The notes under the pieces are model-generated. The model worked only from the letters and a program-made list of their open reading frames with translations, searched no databases and was not told the origin of the DNA. DNA of 64,000 nucleotides, taken from assembly GCA_963601915.1 (NCBI GenBank), contig CAVCGL010000003.1:62001-126000 (forward strand), given 5' to 3'. Below, piece by piece: positions 41,931 to 51,184 of this stretch. The position numbers were made by a program, and so were the translations under genes. Source of the DNA: Butyricicoccus_A sp963601915 (GTDB taxonomy: Bacteria; Bacillota; Clostridia; Oscillospirales; Butyricicoccaceae). Numbering within the stretch: position 1 is the first letter of the stretch; every line of letters begins with the position of its first letter.

Positions 41931-42518
41931 TTAACCCTGTTCAGCAGCGAACTGAGCCGCTGCAACAACGCCTTCCGATACTGCACGGGAGGTGATGGTA
42001 GCACCGGTCAGTGCATCAATCGAACCGCCGTCCTTGGCAACAGCAACTTCTGTGCCGACCTGACCGGCGAACTGTGCCTGGAACTCCGGCTCCGTGGAGC
42101 GTGCGCCCAGACCCGGGGTCTCAGAAGAAGCGGAGATAACCGAAATACCAGTTACCTTGCCGTCGCTGTCAATGCCAACCATGGTATCTACTGCGCCGCC
42201 GAAGCCGGTCGGGCCAACTTCTACGCAGTAGCCTGCGTCAGCGCCGTCCTTGGTCATCTTGTATGCGGACAGGATGGTAACGGATGTTGCGTTCTTGGTC
42301 TCGGTGGTAACGGTGGTTCCTTCCGGAACGTCGATCTGCTCAGATTCTGCACCCGGCATAACGTTCTCCAAAGAATCCTTGATCTTCTGTGCGTTCTGCT
42401 CAGCGATCGGACCTACGGTTACTGCGTTAACAGCGCCGAGAGCCAGAGCGACTACCAGCGTGATCGCGCAAAGGATGCCGCCGAGCTGTACAAATTCATT
42501 TTTCTGCTTGCCAGCCAT
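41931..42518 (-). CDS. rnfG: Rnf electron transport complex subunit G
   Basis: A 195-residue subunit with one N-terminal membrane helix (GGILCAITLVVALALGAVNAV) and an extracytoplasmic FMN-binding domain. The covalent FMN site is the Thr in DALTGATITSRAV (near residue 175). The domain shows the family sequence GFGGAVDTMVGID and the SETPGLG loop. It moves electrons between the membrane core and RnfD. The ATG follows GGAGG, and the stop is 12 bases before rnfE. Confidence 0.96.
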   Translation of the reverse strand: MAGKQKNEFVQLGGILCAITLVVALALGAVNAVTVGPIAEQNAQKIKDSLENVMPGAESEQIDVPEGTTVTTETKNATSVTILSAYKMTKDGADAGYCVEVGPTGFGGAVDTMVGIDSDGKVTGISVISASSETPGLGARSTEPEFQAQFAGQVGTEVAVAKDGGSIDALTGATITSRAVSEGVVAAAQFAAEQG

Positions 42519-42521
42519 GGA

Positions 42522-43514
42522 TTAGCCCTCCTTCTTCTGCTTTGCCGGTGCACCGAACTTGGTCGGGCGAGTGTACTTGTCGATCAGCCATACCGTGGTG
42601 TTCATCAGCAGGATGGAGTAGCAAACGCCTTCCGGATAGCCGCCGAAGAAACGAATCATGGTGGTCAGCAGACCGCAGCCGATGCCGAATACGATCTGGC
42701 CCTTCTTGGAAACCGGCGTGGTGCTGTAGTCGGTAGCCATGAAGATAGCGCCGAGCATCAGGCCGCCGCCAAAGATTGCGTACAGCATGTACTCGAGATG
42801 GCCATAGCCCTCAGCCGGGAAAATAACAGCCAGAACAGCAACGGTCAGAATGTAAGCTGTCGGAATCTGGATGGTGATAACCTTGCGAACCAGCAGATAG
42901 ATGCCGCCGATCAGCAGAGCGATAGCGGAAACTTCACCCATGGAACCGCCGGTCACGCCGAGGAATACGCTCAGCACGCTCGGCAGGTCGCCCTCAGCGG
43001 AGCCCTTCAGGATTGCCATCGGGGTAGCGGTGGAAACAACGTCTGCGGTGGAGCCCAGAGCCACATGGCCGCGAGCTGCAACCCAAGTCGTCATAGCTAC
43101 CGGCCAGGAAGCCAGCAGGAATGCACGGCCTGCGAGAGCCGGGTTGATGAAGTTCTTGCCAAGGCCGCCGAAGATGCACTTAGCAAAAATAATTGCGATG
43201 CCGTCGCCGATAATCAGCATCCAGTACGGAAGCGTTACCGGGCAAACGAATGCCAGCAGCACGCCGGTAACGGCTGCGGACAGATCCATAACGGTATTCT
43301 CCTTGCCTACGATCTTGTCGTAGACTGCCTCGAATACCATGCAGGCAATGATGGAAACCGCGGTCATCAGGATGGCACGCAGTCCAAATACATACGTCGA
43401 TACAGCGAGGGACGGAATCAGTGCGATGAGCACGTCCAGCATAATCGACTTGGTATCCTCTTTGCTCTTAATATGAGGGGAGGATGTAATTACTACTTTA
43501 CTAAAATCGTACAT
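42522..43514 (-). CDS. rnfD: Rnf electron transport complex subunit D
   Basis: A 330-residue membrane subunit with nine to ten helices. I chose the ATG at 43514 (MYDFSKVVITSSPHIKSKED) because GGAGGG is 8 bases upstream; a GTG at 43523 is too close. The covalent FMN site is the Thr in STATPMAI (near residue 155). Conserved parts are GKNFINPALAGRAFLLASWP and GGYPEGVCYSILLMN. It is thought to form part of the ion path. The stop is 3 bases before the rnfG start. Confidence 0.97.
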   Translation of the reverse strand: MYDFSKVVITSSPHIKSKEDTKSIMLDVLIALIPSLAVSTYVFGLRAILMTAVSIIACMVFEAVYDKIVGKENTVMDLSAAVTGVLLAFVCPVTLPYWMLIIGDGIAIIFAKCIFGGLGKNFINPALAGRAFLLASWPVAMTTWVAARGHVALGSTADVVSTATPMAILKGSAEGDLPSVLSVFLGVTGGSMGEVSAIALLIGGIYLLVRKVITIQIPTAYILTVAVLAVIFPAEGYGHLEYMLYAIFGGGLMLGAIFMATDYSTTPVSKKGQIVFGIGCGLLTTMIRFFGGYPEGVCYSILLMNTTVWLIDKYTRPTKFGAPAKQKKEG

Positions 43515-43528
43515 GCCATTCACCCTCC

Positions 43529-44890
43529 TTACTTGTTCTCAGCCGCAGCCTTGGCAGCAGCTGCTTCAGCTCTGCGCTTTTCCTGTACGCGCATCTTTGC
43601 AACGCGGAACTGCTGTACAAGCGGGATTCGTGCCGGACATACATATGCGCAGGAACCGCACTCGATGCAGTCGAGGACATCATATTCCTCGCAGCCTTCC
43701 AGATCGTTCTTTGCTGCATACATGTTCATGTATACCGGAGTCAGATGCATCGGGCAGACGCCTACGCAGCGGCCGCAGCGGATGCAGGTCGGGTTCTTGA
43801 CACGCTTGTCCTCATCGCCAGCCATAGCCAGGAATGCGTTGGTGCCCTTGAGTACCGGAACGTCGGTGGTGAACTGTGCGTTGCCCATCATCGGGCCGCC
43901 AGCCAGCAGCTTGTTCGGAGCAGCCTTGAAGCCGCCGCAAGCGTCGATCAGCTCGGTAATCAGGGTGCCGGTGCGTGCTTCCAGGTTCTTCGGCTCAGCG
44001 ACAGCGGAACCGGAAATGGTAACAACGCGGCGGATCACCGGCATACCCTTGGCAAAGCAGCGGTATACCGCACCAGCGGTGTCTACATTGAATACAGCAC
44101 AGCCTGCGTCTGCCGGCAGCTTACCGGACGGAACCTCGCGGCCTGTGACTGCGTTAATCAGCTGCTTCTCGGCGCCCTGCGGGTAGCGACACTCCAGCGG
44201 AGCCAGCTCGATGACCGGGTCACCTGCAATCAGCTTTTCAATGCCTGCAAATGTATCCTGCTTGTTCAGCTCGATACCGATGTAGGCCTTCTTGACGCCC
44301 ATGATCTTTACCAGATAACGAACGCCCTCTACGATCTCCTCCGGACGCTCCAGAAGAAGACGATGGTCGGATGTGATGTACGGCTCACATTCCGCACCGT
44401 TAATCAGGATGGTATCGCACTTGCCGATACCGGACTTGATCTTTACGTGTGTCGGGAAGGTTGCGCCGCCGTGACCAACGATACCTGCGTCCCAGATTGC
44501 CTGGATGCGCTCGTCATTGGACATTGCCTCAAAATCCTTCGGCTTGACAGACTCATCCAGTCTGTCCTCATGGTCATTCTCGATCACAATCGACAGTACC
44601 TTCGAGCCATTCTGATGCAGCATCGGAGCAACGTCTACGACCTTGCCGGAAACCGATGCGTGAACCGGAGCGCTGACGAAACCGCCTGCTTCTGCGATCA
44701 TCTGACCCATGTTTACGATGTCACCCTTCTTCACCAGCGGCTTTGCCGGTGCGCCAATGTGCATCGAAACCGGAAGAATGACCTTGTCAGGTGCCTTCAG
44801 GACTTCGATCGGCTTTTTGTTTGTTGCGGCCTTAAATCCCGGATCATTTTTAGTACCAGGATGGATACCGCCACGAAACGTGTACGCCAT
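43529..44890 (-). CDS. rnfC: Rnf electron transport complex subunit C
   Basis: A 453-residue soluble subunit, first gene of the operon. The start ATG 44890 (MAYTFRGGIHPG) follows GAGAGGTGA; the frame runs 36 codons further upstream, but that part belongs to the leader. A sandwich-hybrid domain and a NADH/FMN-binding SLBB-type domain (HGGATFPTHVK; NGAECEPYITSDHRLLLE) are followed by two 4Fe-4S motifs (CIRCGRCVGVCP; CIECGSCAYVCP) and a basic helical tail. RnfC docks NAD+/NADH. The whole complex couples ferredoxin oxidation by NAD+ to Na+ or H+ export. Confidence 0.97.
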   Translation of the reverse strand: MAYTFRGGIHPGTKNDPGFKAATNKKPIEVLKAPDKVILPVSMHIGAPAKPLVKKGDIVNMGQMIAEAGGFVSAPVHASVSGKVVDVAPMLHQNGSKVLSIVIENDHEDRLDESVKPKDFEAMSNDERIQAIWDAGIVGHGGATFPTHVKIKSGIGKCDTILINGAECEPYITSDHRLLLERPEEIVEGVRYLVKIMGVKKAYIGIELNKQDTFAGIEKLIAGDPVIELAPLECRYPQGAEKQLINAVTGREVPSGKLPADAGCAVFNVDTAGAVYRCFAKGMPVIRRVVTISGSAVAEPKNLEARTGTLITELIDACGGFKAAPNKLLAGGPMMGNAQFTTDVPVLKGTNAFLAMAGDEDKRVKNPTCIRCGRCVGVCPMHLTPVYMNMYAAKNDLEGCEEYDVLDCIECGSCAYVCPARIPLVQQFRVAKMRVQEKRRAEAAAAKAAAENK

Positions 44891-45018
44891 TATGGATTCA
44901 CCTCTCTGTTCATTTTGTGCGGCTTCCATCAGCCGCACGGCAGACAAATACTTGTACTGCGGAACAGCCGTCCCCCCGCAAAAATCAGGCACGGCCATCT
45001 CGCGTGTTTTTGAGATCG

Positions 45019-45144
45019 TCAGGCAGTTTTCAGAGTTCGCTCACATGAAAAATCTGCACCTGCACACGGAACTGGTTCCTCGCAGAATTTGCAAGCCTCC
45101 TGCTGAAACAGTTGCTCTGGCAGATGCTGACAGACATGGTGCAT
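45019..45144 (-). CDS. Possible Cys-rich leader peptide (uORF) of the rnf operon, 41 codons
   Basis: In the leader of more than 300 bases of rnfC, one frame encodes MHHVCQHLPEQLFQQEACKF and then CEEPVPCAGADFSCERTLKTA, with five Cys in a CxxC-x5-C-like pattern. The frame stays open back to a GTG near 45195. The ribosome site (AGGAG, only 2 bases from the ATG) is poor and codon use is not clearly coding, so this may be chance. If translated, it could sense cysteine or redox state ahead of the Rnf genes (speculation). Confidence 0.25.
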   Translation of the reverse strand: MHHVCQHLPEQLFQQEACKFCEEPVPCAGADFSCERTLKTA

Positions 45145-45210
45145 GGCTCCTGCGGCTGCGCCGCCGATCCCGCTGCGCTCGTTTTCTTCGAGCACAATTT
45201 TATACTTTAG

Positions 45211-45240
45211 ATTATACCGTCATTCCCGCCAGAAACGCAA
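45211..45240 (-). promoter_or_regulatory. Probable promoter of the rnf operon
   Basis: On the minus strand, TTGCGT (45235-45240), an 18-base spacer and a consensus TATAAT (45211-45216), giving a leader of about 310 bases before rnfC. Beyond it, 45241-45513 is AT-rich with no gene I can support. Confidence 0.55.
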
Positions 45241-45513
45241 GGAATTTTGCAAAAAAAATAACACAAATCAACAAGTTTTTTTGCTTTCTTTGTGTTAGCT
45301 TTCGCTTACTCCATATATTTTTCGATTTTTTTATGATTTTTCGTTTCCCCGTGCATCATTTCCTGCAATTCCGGTCATACTACCTCCGTCAGCCGAGGGA
45401 CAGTTTGTCTCAAATTAGACAGCCGCAACAACAAATGCACAAATTTCACCCCTTTTTCCGAGTTCGTTTGTACAGACTTTTGTTTTTTCGCGCAAATCTG
45501 TTATTTTTTCCAG

Positions 45514-45556
45514 AAAAAAACAGGAGCCGCCGTCAGCCCCTGCCTGTTCGTGGTTT
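45514..45556 (-). terminator. Terminator of the sensor kinase gene
   Basis: AACAGG..GGGGC pairs with GC..CCTGTT (45519-45524 with 45543-45548 as outer stem), with a T run on the minus strand. Confidence 0.75.
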
Positions 45557-45561
45557 TTTTA

Positions 45562-46680
45562 TCAGTCTCGGCGAAAATGCGGCGCATCCAGCACCACGGA
45601 CAGCTCAATATCTGCCTCGCTGATGGAATTGGAAAGAACGCGCTGATAGATGTCGCTGCTCTTCAGCACCTCCGCGTCCTTGCGCCGCAGCGGAATGCGC
45701 AGCCGCGCATGGGTTCCAGCCTCTGCCGTGCGCACATAGACCAGCAGACCATGATGCATCACAGCGATGCGGCGCACATAGGGAATTCCCAGTCCCCATC
45801 CGCCCGGCAGGGCATCCTGCAGCTCCCAGGTGCCGTTCATACGCTGCATTGCGGTATCTGAAATGCCGACGCCGTCGTCATCGACACGGAATGTCACGCT
45901 TTGATCGGTTACTTCCGCCGACAGGCAGACATGCACCTGCTCGCCGCCATGGCGCAGACTGTTGGAAAGCAGTGACATCAGTGCGGCGCGCAGCAAATGG
46001 GCATCCGCCTCTATCGCTGCATCGTGCTGCGGCATATCAATCGTCACATTGTCCATGTGCTGCCGTTCCAGCTGGCTGCGGGTTTCCTCTATAAAGGTTG
46101 ACAGACGGTGCGTGCCCCACATCATTTCTTCCGGCGCGCCGGACAGCAGCTCCAGATGTCCGATGCTTCTCAGCATTCGATAGGCTTCCCGTCGGATTTC
46201 CGCCGCAATCTCCGGCTGTCCGAGATGGTCCAGCCGATTCGCATGAAGAAGCAGATTGGCCGCGCGGTCCCGCAGGTCCGCTGTTGCCGCCGTCACGCCG
46301 ACCGCCTGGTGCTGCGCCGCCGCAAACACCAGCACGGCGCCGCCGCTCTCTACCGGCACAATGCGCAGATTCCACTGCTTGCCGTCAACAAACACCAACT
46401 GCTCCTGTTCGACATGCTCCTCGATGCACTGCCGAATCAGATCGCGGATGTCGGGAGAAAGAAAACTTTCGACCGAATAAAATAAGGCATCGGCAAACAG
46501 CTGTTTGGATGCCTTATTTTGTGCCAACACCATCAACTCGCGCGAAATATATACCGCGGGGTGCTGTTCGCTGCCTAATCCGAGGCAAATTGCCTGCAAA
46601 ACTTCCGGCGGCTGTTCCAGAAAGACTTTCTCGCCCTCTCGGTTGGGCAGAATGTGCTCCCGCTCCGTATCCTTTTCCAT
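45562..46680 (-). CDS. Cytoplasmic sensor histidine kinase-like protein without a clear H-box
   Basis: A 372-residue soluble protein. The C-terminal GHKL ATPase domain is clear: ALMSLLSNSLRHGGEQVHV (N-box), VDDDGVGISD (G1) and PGGWGLGIPYVRRIAV (G2). The N-terminal part (about 1-130) resembles a PAS-type sensor. Between them, helices with LHANRLDHLGQPEIAAEIRR take the place of the dimerisation domain; His residues there could be phosphorylated, but the usual H-E-x-K/R-T-P box is missing. There is no membrane segment and no response regulator nearby. It may act as an orphan kinase, phosphatase or anti-sigma-like switch. It is a single-gene unit. Confidence 0.8.
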   Translation of the reverse strand: MEKDTEREHILPNREGEKVFLEQPPEVLQAICLGLGSEQHPAVYISRELMVLAQNKASKQLFADALFYSVESFLSPDIRDLIRQCIEEHVEQEQLVFVDGKQWNLRIVPVESGGAVLVFAAAQHQAVGVTAATADLRDRAANLLLHANRLDHLGQPEIAAEIRREAYRMLRSIGHLELLSGAPEEMMWGTHRLSTFIEETRSQLERQHMDNVTIDMPQHDAAIEADAHLLRAALMSLLSNSLRHGGEQVHVCLSAEVTDQSVTFRVDDDGVGISDTAMQRMNGTWELQDALPGGWGLGIPYVRRIAVMHHGLLVYVRTAEAGTHARLRIPLRRKDAEVLKSSDIYQRVLSNSISEADIELSVVLDAPHFRRD

Positions 46681-46818
46681 TGCAATCGCCCCTCTCCTTC
46701 CGACTTTTCGTCAATATATGACAATCAATTTTCACACATTATAGCAGAATTTAGATTGTTATGAACATGAGATATGAAATTATTTTCATTTTTCCCCGCA
46801 TTTTATACAAATCTGTCA

Positions 46819-46847
46819 TTGCGGAAATGTTTTTTTCCGTGTATAAT
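46819..46847 (+). promoter_or_regulatory. Promoter of the GAPDH gene
   Basis: TTGCGG (46819-46824), a 17-base spacer and a consensus TATAAT (46842-46847), then a leader of about 50 bases with a strong AAGGAGG site (46884-46890). Confidence 0.75.
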
Positions 46848-46901
46848 GAATTCGTTCCAGTAAAACAGGATTTTATATTCAATAAGGAGGATATTTCTAC
46901 T

Positions 46902-47930
<1,029 letters not shown>

Positions 47931-47953
47931 TCCTTCCTTACTGAAGAATTTTT

Positions 47954-47989
47954 ATCAGGCTTTCTCTTCGGAGAAGGCCTGATTTTTTC
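47954..47989 (+). terminator. Terminator of the GAPDH gene with UUCG loop
   Basis: ATCAGGCTTTCTC / GAGAAGGCCTGAT around TTCG, followed by a T run. Confidence 0.9.
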
Positions 47990-48010
47990 TATTCTCAGCA
48001 TACCCCTATC

Positions 48011-48040
48011 TTGTTCTTTGTATGCTGTTTATGTTACAAT
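48011..48040 (+). promoter_or_regulatory. Promoter of the lipoprotein gene
   Basis: TTGTTC (48011-48016), an 18-base spacer and TACAAT (48035-48040). Confidence 0.5.
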
Positions 48041-48094
48041 AGACAAAACAATTCAGACGACACGCTGTCGTCCGAACGCAAAGGGGTATTTTTT

Positions 48095-49117
48095 ATGAAA
48101 AAGAGATGGATTTCCGGTCTGTTGGCCGGATGCCTGCTGCTCTGCCTGACTGGCTGCGGCAGTGAAAATTTGGCAGATCAGATTTCAGACACGCTGCTCT
48201 CCTCGGATACCGGCATTTCTTTTGCCGTAGACAAGCCGCTGAAAGACGATTCTGTGACGCTGACTGTCCGCTCTATCACCTTGTCCGATGCTGTCTATGC
48301 ACCGCTGACCACAGACAAGTCCGGTTCCTATACCGCGTATTATACCGAAGACGGCACCGGAAAAGAGGAAGACATCAATAAAGACTCGGTATATTTGGAC
48401 TGCACCGCAGACGTCACAAACACCAGCGACAAAGCACTGGATCTCGGAGATGATCTGTTTTTCTATGCCATCACCGACGGCACGGTATACAGTGATTATA
48501 TGTCCTTCACAGAATCCAAGGATGGCGCAGAGCTGATTGACGCAGACAAGCTCGCGAGTGGAAAAACCACCCGGGTACACTACGCCATCATTCTGCCGGA
48601 GGATGTCGATGCCAGCACCTTGGATGTCGCCTTTATGCTGCCGTCCGCAGAAGATATTTACCGCGTATCCTTTACGAAGCTCGCTGTCGCAGAGCGCACC
48701 CTGCCTGTCGGCGGCGCGGTGAAAACGCAAAGCGGCGCGATGCTCACCGTTGAATCCGCCAATCTCGTCTCCTCCATTGAGCCTGTGACAAGCGCAGGCG
48801 GAGATACCTCCGTGCAGCTGATCGAAGGCGGCAATCTGTTTGATGTTGTCCTGACCATTCAAAACAACAGCGATACCGACCTGCCGCTCGGCACCTTGTT
48901 CAGCGGGCGCATGACGATGGATTCCATCAGCCGCCTCGGCACACCGTTGCTGGAATCCGACATGGACTTACAGTACACCGGTTCGATTCCCGCCGGAACC
49001 AGCGCAACCGCGCATCTGGTGTTCGATGCAGACGGCATGTCCCGCGATTTACAGCTCACGGATTCGTATTATCTGTACGCAGACGGTGTGTACTACCTGC
49101 TCCAACCATCGACATAA
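48095..49117 (+). CDS. Lipoprotein of unknown function
   Basis: A 340-residue exported lipoprotein. ATG 48095 follows AAAGGGG. The signal ends in the lipobox LTGC (Cys near residue 19), so the protein should be attached to the outer face of the membrane. The mature part looks like two tandem beta-rich (Ig-like) domains, about 40-175 and 190-340, each starting with a 'VTLTVRSITLSD' or 'GAMLTVESANLVSS' strand pair; this resembles DUF5067/DUF4352-type telokin-like lipoproteins, where the second domain repeats the first. No catalytic residues are recognised. It has its own promoter and a shared terminator. Confidence 0.75.
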   Translation: MKKRWISGLLAGCLLLCLTGCGSENLADQISDTLLSSDTGISFAVDKPLKDDSVTLTVRSITLSDAVYAPLTTDKSGSYTAYYTEDGTGKEEDINKDSVYLDCTADVTNTSDKALDLGDDLFFYAITDGTVYSDYMSFTESKDGAELIDADKLASGKTTRVHYAIILPEDVDASTLDVAFMLPSAEDIYRVSFTKLAVAERTLPVGGAVKTQSGAMLTVESANLVSSIEPVTSAGGDTSVQLIEGGNLFDVVLTIQNNSDTDLPLGTLFSGRMTMDSISRLGTPLLESDMDLQYTGSIPAGTSATAHLVFDADGMSRDLQLTDSYYLYADGVYYLLQPST

Positions 49118-49142
49118 AGACAATTCAATTATACGCAAAACA

Positions 49143-49183
49143 AAAGCACTAGTTCCGGAAAATACCGGTTCTAGTGCTTTTCT
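49143..49183. terminator. Bidirectional terminator between the lipoprotein and PspA genes
   Basis: AAAGCACTAG with CTAGTGCTTT as outer stem, plus CCGG/CCGG inner pairing, flanked by A and T runs. Confidence 0.8.
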
Positions 49184-49192
49184 TCTGGTTTC

Positions 49193-49873
49193 TTACAGTC
49201 CCATGGACTTCTTGAGTGCTTCCAGCTCGGCATCTACAGCGGAATCCGCTGCGCCCTTGCTGTATTTTTCCTCCAGTGCCTTGGCTTCATCTACCGGTTC
49301 GGTATTCAGCTCTGCCATGGCATTGGCTTCATCGAGCATTCGATTTGCCTTGTCCTCCATCCGGTCAAATGCGCCCATTGCACCGCGCGCCTTGTCGGCG
49401 TTGGATGTGATTTTATTCATGCGTTCCTGTGTCTTTGCCACAGAAACCTTCGCCTTAATCATGGCACGGCGCGATTTGAGCGTTTCAATATCACTGACGA
49501 GCTTGTCATGCATCTGGCGCATCTTGACCGCATTTTCATGCGCGGCAGTATAAGCATCGACAAGTCCTGCGCCCGCGCTTTCCAGCTGCTGCTTTTTTGC
49601 CAGAAACACCTTAGCATCGCCTTCATTGCCTGCCAGCAATGCCTGCTTGGCAAGATTTTCATACCGCGCGACTTCCGCCTGATTCTCTTCCATCAAACGT
49701 CTTGTGCGGGTTTCCTCTGCCATCACACCGGCGGTCTCTTTTTTGACCTCTGCAAGGTTTTCGTTAAGTTCGCGCAGATACTGGTCGATCATTTTAGACG
49801 GATCTTCCATCTTATCGAGCACGGCATTGACATTTGCCTGCACAATGTCTCCAAATCGTGAAAGAATACCCAT
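49193..49873 (-). CDS. pspA: PspA/IM30 family membrane-stress protein
   Basis: A 226-residue protein that is almost entirely coiled coil. The N-terminus (MGILSRFGDIVQANVNAVLDK) is the amphipathic helix of PspA/Vipp1, followed by the conserved DPSKMIDQYLRELNENL. A long helical hairpin and helices with KQALLAGNEGDAKVFLAKK follow, ending near residue 226. These ESCRT-III-like proteins coat damaged membrane and keep the proton motive force. The gene starts 27 bases after the TPM-like gene in the same direction, so the two form an operon. Confidence 0.93.
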   Translation of the reverse strand: MGILSRFGDIVQANVNAVLDKMEDPSKMIDQYLRELNENLAEVKKETAGVMAEETRTRRLMEENQAEVARYENLAKQALLAGNEGDAKVFLAKKQQLESAGAGLVDAYTAAHENAVKMRQMHDKLVSDIETLKSRRAMIKAKVSVAKTQERMNKITSNADKARGAMGAFDRMEDKANRMLDEANAMAELNTEPVDEAKALEEKYSKGAADSAVDAELEALKKSMGL

Positions 49874-49900
49874 AATTTCCTCCTAAATCCGTTCGAGAAA

Positions 49901-50977
49901 TTACTTTTTGTCCTTTTTCTCGTATTTTTTTGCGAGATTTTCCGCTTCGTCTTCCTCGCCGAATTGTTCCAGCGGCGTCTGCAAAATATCTTCCATTTCC
50001 TTGTCGCGGCGGCGCTTTTCGATCCGCGCCTTTTCGCGCCAACGGTACAACAGAAATACCACAGCGACAACCGCACCCGCAATGACAATCACAATAATGA
50101 CCATCGGTGCCTGCGATTTTGTCACCGTCATAATACGTTCGCCGGTCTTTTGGAAAACGGTCGAGAAAAACTCTTCGTCCTCCATATTGTTGCTGTAGTA
50201 GCGATCCAAATAATCCGCCAGCACGCTGACCGCTTCGCTGTCCATAATTGTCTTTGCCTGCGAGCCGACGGCATAACCGCAATTGTAGCTGCCGCTTCCG
50301 GTATCACAGAACACCAGCAGAAAATGTCCTTCGTCTGTGAACAGCTTGTCATATTCCTGCTCTGCAAACTGCTGAAGCTGCGTGGTGCTCGGTGTCGTGC
50401 TGCCATCCAAGTCATTGAGAATATACAGATACGGCTGCACGCCGGTGCGCTGATAAAAATCCTTCATGCCGCTGGTCAGCTGGTTTTTATTGCTGATCCA
50501 TCCCGCCTCATCGGTATAATAGTCGGTCTCATTGACTGCGCTGGCTGGCAGGGCTTCGCGCTGTACGGTCGATTTTGTGACAGAATCCGAGGAACTGCCG
50601 CCCAGTGCCACGGCGACAATGCCCAGCGCGAGAACAAGCAGAACGACAATCAGACAGCCGATGCCGCAGCCGTTATTGTTCCGGTTGCGATTGCTCGGCG
50701 GCCGGTTTCCTCCCCCGCCGCCTCTGCGGTCATTGAGCAGGCTGCCAAGTATCATGCCTTCCCAGAATCCACTGTTTCCGTGGTATCTCGGCGGTCTGGG
50801 TGGCGGGCCGCCAAATCCTCCCGGTGGCGGACCACCAAATCCGCCGCCGAAGCCGCCTTGTCCACTGCGTCCGCTGCCAAAACCACCGCCGCTAAAGCCG
50901 CCGCTGTCTCGACCGCCTCCGCTGAAACCGCCGCTTCCGCCGAAGCCACCTCCACCGCCTGCGCCAGATCTTCCCAT
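49901..50977 (-). CDS. Glycine-rich TPM-like membrane protein, PspA partner
   Basis: A 358-residue protein. Residues 1-75 are Gly/Pro/Ser/Phe-rich low complexity (GFGGSGGFSGGG repeats). A first membrane helix lies near 105-127 (GCLIVVLLVLALGIVAVAL), an extracytoplasmic domain near 140-285 resembles the TPM phosphatase-like fold (YYTDEAGWIS ... YLYILNDLDG ... HFLLVFCDTGS), and a second helix (VIIVIVIAGAVVAVVFLLY) is followed by a charged tail (ENLAKKYEKKDKK). TPM-domain proteins occur next to PspA-like genes in other Bacillota. The role is unknown, probably envelope-linked. It is the first gene of the operon. Confidence 0.75.
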   Translation of the reverse strand: MGRSGAGGGGGFGGSGGFSGGGRDSGGFSGGGFGSGRSGQGGFGGGFGGPPPGGFGGPPPRPPRYHGNSGFWEGMILGSLLNDRRGGGGGNRPPSNRNRNNNGCGIGCLIVVLLVLALGIVAVALGGSSSDSVTKSTVQREALPASAVNETDYYTDEAGWISNKNQLTSGMKDFYQRTGVQPYLYILNDLDGSTTPSTTQLQQFAEQEYDKLFTDEGHFLLVFCDTGSGSYNCGYAVGSQAKTIMDSEAVSVLADYLDRYYSNNMEDEEFFSTVFQKTGERIMTVTKSQAPMVIIVIVIAGAVVAVVFLLYRWREKARIEKRRRDKEMEDILQTPLEQFGEEDEAENLAKKYEKKDKK

Positions 50978-51102
50978 ATACCTCTCCTCCCATCTCTCTA
51001 TTTCTTCCGCATTGGTATACTTTTATTTAATCATACGGTTTAGCAAAAAGCAAGAAGCGGGATGGGGTGAGATGTAAATGTTTTGTGAAATACGAATTCG
51101 CC

Positions 51103-51161
51103 TTGACAAACACAAGAGAAGCACGTATACTATAGCCATAATTCACCAATCAGGTGATTGG
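51103..51161 (+). promoter_or_regulatory. Promoter and inverted-repeat operator of the BlaI-like/M56 operon
   Basis: A consensus TTGACA (51103-51108), a 17-base spacer and TATACT (51126-51131). Just downstream is a perfect inverted repeat CCAATCA-GG-TGATTGG (51146-51161), flanked by ATTCACC and GGTGAAT. It is well placed for autorepression by the BlaI-like protein, though it differs from the TACA-N-TGTA motif of BlaI/MecI. Confidence 0.65.
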
Positions 51162-51184
51162 CATGAAAGGCAGGTGAATACACA

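Noticed and set aside
44890..44998. 36-codon N-terminal extension of RnfC (MAVPDFCGGTAVP...)
   Set aside because: The frame is open, but the ATG at 44890 has a proper ribosome site and gives the normal RnfC start; the upstream ATG has none.
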